Shown: positions 6,882-12,382 of the stretch, in pieces
Numbering within the stretch: position 1 is the stretch's first letter
How the letters are laid out: each line of letters begins with the position of its first letter
Source of the DNA: an uncultured Clostridium sp.
GTDB taxonomy: Bacteria; Bacillota; Clostridia; TANB77; CAG-508
DNA: 12,382 nt
Reading direction: 5' to 3'
Assembly: GCA_900556135.1 (NCBI GenBank)
Contig: USNR01000035.1
Span: forward strand, 1 to 12,382
Notes under the pieces: model-generated
Told to the model about the DNA's origin: nothing
Seen by the model: only the letters and a program-made list of their open reading frames with translations
The model's database searches: none
Made by a program: the position numbers and the translations under genes

Positions 6882-7005
6882 TTTTATTTTCCCTCCCTAT
6901 TTTATATCTAAAGTTCTAAAATGTTTGTACAATAAACTTTATTTAATGTATATTAAGATATTGGTTTTTTATTCCTGTATTGAACATAAATTTAAATTAT
7001 TTTTA

Positions 7006-7034
7006 GAATATTTTTTTAACTTTTGCCAATACTA
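7006..7034 (+). promoter_or_regulatory. candidate sigma-G/sigma-F-type forespore promoter for the receptor operon
   Basis: GAATA (7006-7010) and AATACTA (7028-7034) are 17 bases apart. This resembles the forespore sigma-G consensus (gHATR, then CATWHTA), with one mismatch at the first base of the -10. Transcription would begin near 7041, leaving a leader of about 60 bases. ger operons are sigma-G controlled in B. subtilis, so the match fits, but AT-rich DNA yields such matches easily. Confidence 0.35.
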
Positions 7035-7102
7035 AACAAAAATGGAAATTACAAATTTGCCAGATAATATTTTTTAATCACTATGAAAGGACTGAAATTT
7101 TT

Positions 7103-8851
7103 ATGAAGGAGAATTCCACCTTTAATTATATAAAAAATTTATTTCAAGATTTCTTCAAAATAAAAAATACAAATGACTATGATTTTACATTAGAAACCTC
7201 TACAAATCCAATAGTTAATAAATCCAAAGAATCTGATATTAATAAATTAACCCTAGAAGATCAAACAATAAAAGATAATTCTCCCAAAAAGGTCTTTCCT
7301 ATGATAGATCTAAATTTAGAATACATGAAGGTACGCTATAACAGCATGATAAATTCTGATATTCAAATTAGAGAGTTTACTTTAAATGCTAGAAATAGAC
7401 AGTATAAAGCATTTTTAGTATATATAGATGGTATGACAAACCAAGATATTATGAATAATTATATTTTAAAACCTTTAATGTTAAAAAATACCGCCAACTC
7501 TTTTGATGGAAATCAAAACAAGGTAATTTCTGAGGTTGTAACAAACAATATAACTGTAAGAAAAATAAAAAAATTTGATATTGCAGAATATATATCTTCT
7601 TGTTTATTGCCACAAAATACTTTAGAAAAAACCTCAAGCTTTGACGACCTTGTTAACGGTATTAATGCAGGTAATTGTGCTCTTTTTATTGATACTCTAG
7701 ATGTTGCTTTTAATATCGAAGTTAAAGGTTTTGAAAAGAGAAGTTTAGACAGTCCAAATAACGAAATTGTTATACGTGGCTCACAAGTTGGATTCACAGA
7801 AAATTTGCGTACAAATACGTCTTTACTTAGAAGATATGTTAACAACGAAAATTTAATAATAGAATCTACTACTCTCGGTGCAATCAGTCAGACTCCGTGT
7901 GCTATATGTTATTTAAAAAATGTAGCAAACAGTGATTTAATTGCTGAAGTTAAATATAGAGTTAACAATTTAAAAATAGATTACTTAATCTCATCAGGTC
8001 AACTTGAACAGTTAATACAAGATAATGAGAATGTATCGTTACCTCAGCTTATCCCTACCGAACGTCCCGATAGAGCAACAAATAATCTTTTTGAAGGTCG
8101 TGTTGTTGTTATTGTTAATGGTAGTCCTTATGTATTAATAGCACCTGCTACATTTACAGATTTTATTAATTCCCCAGAAGATTCAAATGAAAAACATCAA
8201 TATTCAAATTTTATACGAGTATTAAGAATGGTTGCACTTTTTATAAGTATCTTGTTACCAGGATTTTATATGGCTATTACTAATTTTCATCAGGAATTAA
8301 TACCCACCGAATTATTGTTCGCAATTGAAGCCTCGAGAGAAACTGTTCCATTCCCAATTCTGTTTGAAATTTTAGTAATGGAATTTTCTTTTGAAATAAT
8401 AAGAGAAGCCAGTATTCGTGTTCCTAATCCAATTGGTCCGACTCTTGGAATTGTTGGTGCACTGATTTTAGGGCAAGCAGCAGTTGATGCAAGTATTGTA
8501 AGTCCAATACTAATAATAATAGTTTCTTTAACTGCCATATGCTCTTTTGCAATACCCGATTTATCACTTGGATTTCATGCAAGAATATCTAGGTTTATTT
8601 ATATTGTTCTAGGTGCTATAACAGGTTTTCTTGGAATTGCCAGTGGTTTAATAGTCCACACTGCTATTATTTGTAGTATGAAATCGTTTGGAGTTTCTTA
8701 TATAGAACCTACTATTTTTACTAACACTAATTCTGGAAAAGGTATAATATTGAAGCCTGTTTGGCAAAGAGAGGATCGTTCTGAATTTTTAAAAACTAAA
8801 AGACCTAAAGAACAACCAAAAATAAGTATGACATGGAAATATAAATATTAA
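7103..8851 (+). CDS. gerAA: GerA-family germinant receptor A subunit
   Basis: A 582-residue A subunit of a Ger(x)A-B-C nutrient germinant receptor in the spore inner membrane, which relays nutrient binding to ion and dipicolinate release. Residues 1-70 are a polar, Asn/Lys/Thr-rich extension. About 70-365 is the soluble N-terminal domain (DLNLEYMKVRYNSMINSDIQIREF at its start, then VYIDGM, FPxx-like QTPCAICYL, LPQLIPTERPD, and EGRVVVIVNGSPYVLIAPA). The membrane part follows: LRMVALFISILLPGFYMAI (about 376), the EASRETVPFP loop (about 407-417), FEIIREASIRVPNPIGPTLGIVGALILGQAAVDA (split across about 432-465) and two more helices. The start has AAAGGA about 11 bases upstream, a slightly long gap. 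It leads the A-B-C operon and is 22 bases from the B gene. The letters gerAA name the family; which germinant it serves is unknown. Confidence 0.93.
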   Translation: MKENSTFNYIKNLFQDFFKIKNTNDYDFTLETSTNPIVNKSKESDINKLTLEDQTIKDNSPKKVFPMIDLNLEYMKVRYNSMINSDIQIREFTLNARNRQYKAFLVYIDGMTNQDIMNNYILKPLMLKNTANSFDGNQNKVISEVVTNNITVRKIKKFDIAEYISSCLLPQNTLEKTSSFDDLVNGINAGNCALFIDTLDVAFNIEVKGFEKRSLDSPNNEIVIRGSQVGFTENLRTNTSLLRRYVNNENLIIESTTLGAISQTPCAICYLKNVANSDLIAEVKYRVNNLKIDYLISSGQLEQLIQDNENVSLPQLIPTERPDRATNNLFEGRVVVIVNGSPYVLIAPATFTDFINSPEDSNEKHQYSNFIRVLRMVALFISILLPGFYMAITNFHQELIPTELLFAIEASRETVPFPILFEILVMEFSFEIIREASIRVPNPIGPTLGIVGALILGQAAVDASIVSPILIIIVSLTAICSFAIPDLSLGFHARISRFIYIVLGAITGFLGIASGLIVHTAIICSMKSFGVSYIEPTIFTNTNSGKGIILKPVWQREDRSEFLKTKRPKEQPKISMTWKYKY

Positions 8852-8873
8852 TTTTTAGAAAGGAAGGTTTTGT

Positions 8874-9995
8874 ATGAATAATACTTTAACAAAAGTAACT
8901 ACCATAGAAGCGGTTTGTTTTATTATTGTTACTACTGTTGATAGAATAATTTTAAATTTGCCACAATCAATCTTACAAATTTGTGGTTCTTCTTCCCTTC
9001 TTAATATTATCTATATAACTGCTATTGCTGTTATATTTACATTTATACTAATTGCATTGTTTAAAAAATTTTTAAGTTATGACATCGTAGATGTATCCGA
9101 GTTTTTAGGTGGTAAAACTTTAAAAACTATAATTGGTGTTTGCATAATAATATATTTATTGGTTTTTTCAAGCTTATTAATGCGTAATTTTACCGAAGTT
9201 ATTCATTCTCTTTATTACAGTCAATCTACCATATTATACTTATTAGGATTTTTTGTTGTAACTACAATAATTTCAAATTTCATTGGTGAAAACTCAGTTT
9301 TTAAGATTAATGTGGTTGTTATGATAATAATGTTTTTCTCTTTGCTTATAACATTTATATCAGTTTCACCTAATATAGTATGGCAAAGAATTTACCCTAT
9401 TCTTGGTAATGGTGCTAAACAAACATTTTTCAGTGGATTGAGTAATATCTGTACATTCAATGGGCTTATAGGTTTATATTTTATTTTGCCAATACTTTCT
9501 GAGAAGAAAGATTATAAAAAAGTATCTTTTATAAGTGTAGCAATCATTAGCCTACTTTTGCTATTATCTACTGCGTGCTTGTTACTTTCTTTAAGTTTTA
9601 GCACTAGTGTTAAAGATATTTCTTCTATATATACTTTAATTAGCAATAACGAATTTGGAAATTTCCTCCAACATCCGGAATCATTGTTTGTATTTTCTTG
9701 GATTTTGTCTATTATGTCATATTTGGATTTGATAGTACTATTTGTTGTTCGTTTCTCGAAGAAATTAACTAATATAAAGAATAGTAAAATATTGATAATT
9801 CCTGTATGTTTAATTATGTTTATAATTGCTTTAATTCCTCAAAATATTGTTCAAACAAGGAATTTAGAGAATTTTATATATAATTATATAACTATTCCGA
9901 TTATATTCTTTATATTCCCTGTAATTTTGATTTTAGGAAATATTAAGGCAAAAAGGAAACAGGTATCAAATGCAAAGCTACTAACATCTAATTAA
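8874..9995 (+). CDS. gerAB: GerA-family germinant receptor B subunit
   Basis: A 373-residue integral membrane protein with about ten hydrophobic segments over its full length, typical for GerAB (about 365 residues). This subunit belongs to the amino acid/polyamine (APC-like) transporter superfamily and is thought to hold the germinant-binding pocket. Visible marks are the N-terminal segment with TTVDRIILNLP, the FLGGKTLKTIIGV stretch, SPNIVWQRIYPILGNGAKQTFFSGL before the middle helices, and a short polar, basic C-terminus (KAKRKQ). GAAAGGAAGG lies seven bases before the ATG. It sits 22 bases after the A gene and 26 before the C gene, so all three are likely co-transcribed. No disruption is seen. 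The symbol denotes the family only. Confidence 0.92.
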   Translation: MNNTLTKVTTIEAVCFIIVTTVDRIILNLPQSILQICGSSSLLNIIYITAIAVIFTFILIALFKKFLSYDIVDVSEFLGGKTLKTIIGVCIIIYLLVFSSLLMRNFTEVIHSLYYSQSTILYLLGFFVVTTIISNFIGENSVFKINVVVMIIMFFSLLITFISVSPNIVWQRIYPILGNGAKQTFFSGLSNICTFNGLIGLYFILPILSEKKDYKKVSFISVAIISLLLLLSTACLLLSLSFSTSVKDISSIYTLISNNEFGNFLQHPESLFVFSWILSIMSYLDLIVLFVVRFSKKLTNIKNSKILIIPVCLIMFIIALIPQNIVQTRNLENFIYNYITIPIIFFIFPVILILGNIKAKRKQVSNAKLLTSN

Positions 9996-10021
9996 TTTTT
10001 TGAAAGGATTGTATAAGAATT

Positions 10022-11275
10022 ATGAGCAAACTATATACTATATTATTCAAATTATTTATATTGATAATCATTATTGCAGTTGTTGGTTTTGGACTTTCTG
10101 GCTCTTATGCTTCTCAAAGTATTGATAAACTTGCTTATGTTGTAGCTTTAGCTATAGATTATGGTGATAATAACAATTTAAAATTGACTATTCAACTTGC
10201 AAATCCTAAAAGCTTTTCTTCTGAATCTTCTTCATCATCTTCTCAGTCCTCGGCTTCTGTTCTTTCTTCGGTTGAATGTTCTAGTATTGAATCTGGAATT
10301 AATTTGCTGAATAGTTATATTAGTAGAAATGTTAATTTGTCACATTGTAAAGCTATTTTGATTTCTGAAGCGATTGCCTCTAGGGATTTATCTCAATACA
10401 TTTATGATTTATGTAATAATATTCAGGTTAGTCCTCATGCTACCATAATAATTACCAAATGCAATACCATCGATTTCTTGAAAATGTCTAATCCCATTTT
10501 AGAATCATTCTCTGCTAGGTATTATCAAGTAGCTCCCGAGTCAAGTAAATATACTGGGTATACTAATGCTGTATCATTAATCGATTTTTTAAATTTCATG
10601 TTGGATACTTCTAGACAACCCGTAGCAGCCTTAGGAGATATAAATACAACAGCTACTCATTCTAAAAATTTAAATTCAGAAGTTTTAAATAAAGATAGTT
10701 CTTATGTTGCTGGTGAATCGCCAATTACATCTAGCAATCAAGTAGAAAGCATGGGAGTTGCTGTTTTTCAAAATGGTAAATTAGTTGGCGAATTAAATGG
10801 ATTAGAGTCAATTTGCCATATGATAGTATCAGGCGAACTCCAGTCTTGTAATATACAAATTTCTGACCCAAAAGGTCATCCTGCTGATATAAATGTAAAT
10901 CTAAAACTTAGAGGAAAACCTAAATATAAATTAGAATTTATAAATGGTTTTGCATATATAAAGATTGATGTTAAATTAAGCGTTAGAATTCTTTCTATAG
11001 ATTCTGAATGTGATTATTCTGATTCGGCTATTATAAAGTCTTTGGAAGATGAAATAAATTCGTATATGCAAAAAACGATTTTAGATTATCTATATAAAAC
11101 AGCTAAAAAATATAATTCTGATATTGACGGTTTTGGTAGATTTGCAGTTAAATATTTTAAAACAACTGATGAATGGAAAGATTACAACTGGTTGCAAAAC
11201 TATAAAAATAGTTTTTTCAGTGTTAATGTTGATTCAAAATTAAAGTCTGGATATAGCTATATAAGTATATCTTAA
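10022..11275 (+). CDS. gerAC: GerA-family germinant receptor C subunit lacking the lipobox cysteine
   Basis: A 417-residue Ger(x)C protein (usual about 370-410). Family members are lipoproteins on the outer face of the spore inner membrane, anchored through a cysteine after the signal peptide. Here the hydrophobic N-terminus (4-25) is followed by LSGSYASQSIDKLAYVVALAIDYG. The IDKLAYV start of the mature domain is normal, but residue 28 is Ser (TCT at 10103-10105) where the lipobox Cys belongs, and the next Cys is residue 86. The protein may stay membrane-bound through an uncleaved signal. A Ser-rich run (64-83) replaces the usual variable loop. The C-terminal domain (about 245-410) has GVAVFQNGKLVGELNG and ends in the FKTTDEWKDYNW helix region, as expected. 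The AAGGA site is 13 bases from the ATG, which is long, and no better in-frame start is seen. Third gene of the operon. Confidence 0.9.
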   Translation: MSKLYTILFKLFILIIIIAVVGFGLSGSYASQSIDKLAYVVALAIDYGDNNNLKLTIQLANPKSFSSESSSSSSQSSASVLSSVECSSIESGINLLNSYISRNVNLSHCKAILISEAIASRDLSQYIYDLCNNIQVSPHATIIITKCNTIDFLKMSNPILESFSARYYQVAPESSKYTGYTNAVSLIDFLNFMLDTSRQPVAALGDINTTATHSKNLNSEVLNKDSSYVAGESPITSSNQVESMGVAVFQNGKLVGELNGLESICHMIVSGELQSCNIQISDPKGHPADINVNLKLRGKPKYKLEFINGFAYIKIDVKLSVRILSIDSECDYSDSAIIKSLEDEINSYMQKTILDYLYKTAKKYNSDIDGFGRFAVKYFKTTDEWKDYNWLQNYKNSFFSVNVDSKLKSGYSYISIS

Positions 11276-11295
11276 AACCATTCAACTAAAATTAT

Positions 11296-11336
11296 ATAAC
11301 AGCCACAAGGTACTTTCCCTTAAGTGGCTGTTATTT
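11296..11336. terminator. bidirectional terminator between the ger operon and ftsH
   Basis: A perfect 11-base-pair stem (ATAACAGCCAC, 11296-11306, with 11324-11334) is extended inward by AAGG/CCTT pairing next to a two-base bulge. It is the most GC-rich hairpin among the gaps. T-rich bases follow on both strands (TTATTTAT on plus, ATAATTTTAG on minus), and it lies 20 bases after the gerC stop. The rest of the gap to 11417 shows nothing I can name. Confidence 0.75.
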
Positions 11337-11417
11337 ATGAATTTATATATTATCATTAAACTCTTACACTATTCATTATATAAATATATTACACAAAAAA
11401 TTTATTTCAGGTTTGTT

Positions 11418-12382
11418 CTATGAAAACATCTCTTCAATTTCATCTTCATATATTACTTCTTTTTGAATTAAAACTTCTGCAAGTTTATCTAACTTATCTC
11501 TATGTTCTAGTAATATTTGTTGTGCATTGCGATATGCTTCATCAATTAATATTTTTATTTCAGCACCAATTGCGTCTTCCATTCTATCTCCAAATAATTG
11601 CATTTGATATGGATCTCTTTCTAAGTTTATACTTATTGGTCCTATATCATCACTCATACCATAAATTGTAATCATTTTTTTAGCAATATCAGTAGCAACT
11701 TCTAAATCATTACTTGCACCTGTTGAAATATCATTTAATACTATTTTTTCTGCTGCTCTACCACCTAGCAATGCTATTAATTTTTCTTTCATTTCTGTTT
11801 TAGAAACATAGCATTTGTCCTCAGTAGTTTTATACATTGTATATCCACCTGCTACTCCTCTTGGTATAATAGATATTTCTTTTATGTCTTTTTGAGTTTC
11901 TAAGAATTTACTTACAACAGCATGTCCTGCTTCATGATATGCTGTTAGTTTTTTATCTTTTTCAGATATTATTCTACTATGTTTTTCTATTCCAACAGTT
12001 ACTTTCTTAACAGCATCGTCAATATCTTTATTTGTTATACTCTCATCTTCTCTAATCGTTGCAATAATAGCTGCCTCGTTTAAAATATTAGCAAGCTCTG
12101 CACCTGTAAATCCTGCTGTATTTGCAGCAATAGATTTTAAATCCACGTCTTCTGCAAGCTTTTTATCTTTACTATGGATTTTTAATATTGCTTCTCTACC
12201 ATTTAAATCAGGTAACGCTATAGTTATTTGTCTATCAAATCTTCCTGGTCTTAATAACGCTTTATCTAACATCTCTGGCCTATTTGTTGCAGCTAATACT
12301 ATTACAGTATGATCTGAATTAAATCCATCCATTTCAACTAATAATTGATTTAATGTTTGATTGTTTTCTGTTTCTGCTCCTG
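11418..12382 (-). CDS. ftsH: ATP-dependent zinc metalloprotease FtsH (C-terminal part, cut by window end)
   Basis: The reading frame is open to the window edge, so the N-terminal membrane part and Walker A/B motifs lie outside; 320 residues are visible. They begin GAETENNQTLNQLLVEMDGF, with the second region of homology VLAATNRPEMLDKALLRPGRFDRQ (split around 12260-12310, arginine fingers included), then the lid with GFTGAELANILNEAA, then the zinc protease. That carries HEAGH (zinc ligands plus catalytic Glu, near 11935) and the third ligand in TGASNDLEVAT. FtsH is a hexameric membrane-bound AAA+ protease that extracts and degrades membrane and short-lived proteins; in spore formers it is also needed for sporulation. 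The protein ends (EIEEMFS, TAG stop) almost directly after the protease domain, without the long polar tail of some homologues. It converges on the ger operon. Confidence 0.97.
   Translation of the reverse strand, partial: GAETENNQTLNQLLVEMDGFNSDHTVIVLAATNRPEMLDKALLRPGRFDRQITIALPDLNGREAILKIHSKDKKLAEDVDLKSIAANTAGFTGAELANILNEAAIIATIREDESITNKDIDDAVKKVTVGIEKHSRIISEKDKKLTAYHEAGHAVVSKFLETQKDIKEISIIPRGVAGGYTMYKTTEDKCYVSKTEMKEKLIALLGGRAAEKIVLNDISTGASNDLEVATDIAKKMITIYGMSDDIGPISINLERDPYQMQLFGDRMEDAIGAEIKILIDEAYRNAQQILLEHRDKLDKLAEVLIQKEVIYEDEIEEMFS

Noticed and set aside
6882..7020. Sigma-E promoter for spoIVA (TAATATA with TGTACAAA, or AATACAGG, on the minus strand)
   Set aside because: The half-sites are 17 or about 25 bases apart instead of 14-15, and the -10 matches are only five of eight.
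11276..11417. Small RNA or riboswitch between gerC and ftsH
   Set aside because: The only structure is the 11296-11336 hairpin, fully explained as a terminator between convergent genes.

Overview
The window is strongly AT-rich. It carries spoIVA and a complete Ger(x)A-B-C germinant-receptor operon, which points to an endospore-forming low-GC Firmicute. The DUF421/DUF4363 pair, the AGGAGG ribosome sites and the AT-rich codon use suggest the class Clostridia. I cannot name a genus. There is no sign of phage, IS elements, CRISPR, tRNA or rRNA; it looks like ordinary chromosomal core with one unusual enzyme pair.

Layout, left to right. Bases 1-155 are non-coding, with an inverted repeat and a likely promoter. 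An HD-domain hydrolase (+) follows and converges, across a hairpin, on a two-gene minus-strand operon: DUF421 (YetF-like) membrane protein then DUF4363 protein. Divergent from that operon is a small four-helix membrane protein of the phage_holin_4_2/YvlD type (+), with two hairpin terminators behind it. Next is a minus-strand pair, read right to left: a eukaryotic-type (UAP1/AGX) UDP-N-acetylhexosamine pyrophosphorylase followed by GlmU. Upstream of that pair, on the same strand, is spoIVA. Divergent from spoIVA is the germinant-receptor operon A-B-C (+). The window closes with the C-terminal part of ftsH (-), which converges on the receptor operon.

Most interesting point. The GlmU here has an intact left-handed beta-helix acetyltransferase half, but several key residues of its uridylyltransferase half are replaced: the GxGTxR loop is broken, and the positions of E. 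coli P24, K25, Y103 and D105 are all substituted. The gene just upstream, in the same likely operon, encodes an unrelated-subfamily pyrophosphorylase with all visible motifs intact. The simple reading is a division of labour. GlmU would make GlcNAc-1-phosphate, and the UAP-type enzyme would turn it into UDP-GlcNAc, the precursor of vegetative wall, cortex and other glycans.

The second oddity is the receptor C subunit, which has serine (residue 28) where the lipobox cysteine should be, so it probably cannot be lipidated. The intergenic region between spoIVA and the receptor operon also holds a candidate sigma-G-type (forespore) promoter, which fits the known timing of ger operons.
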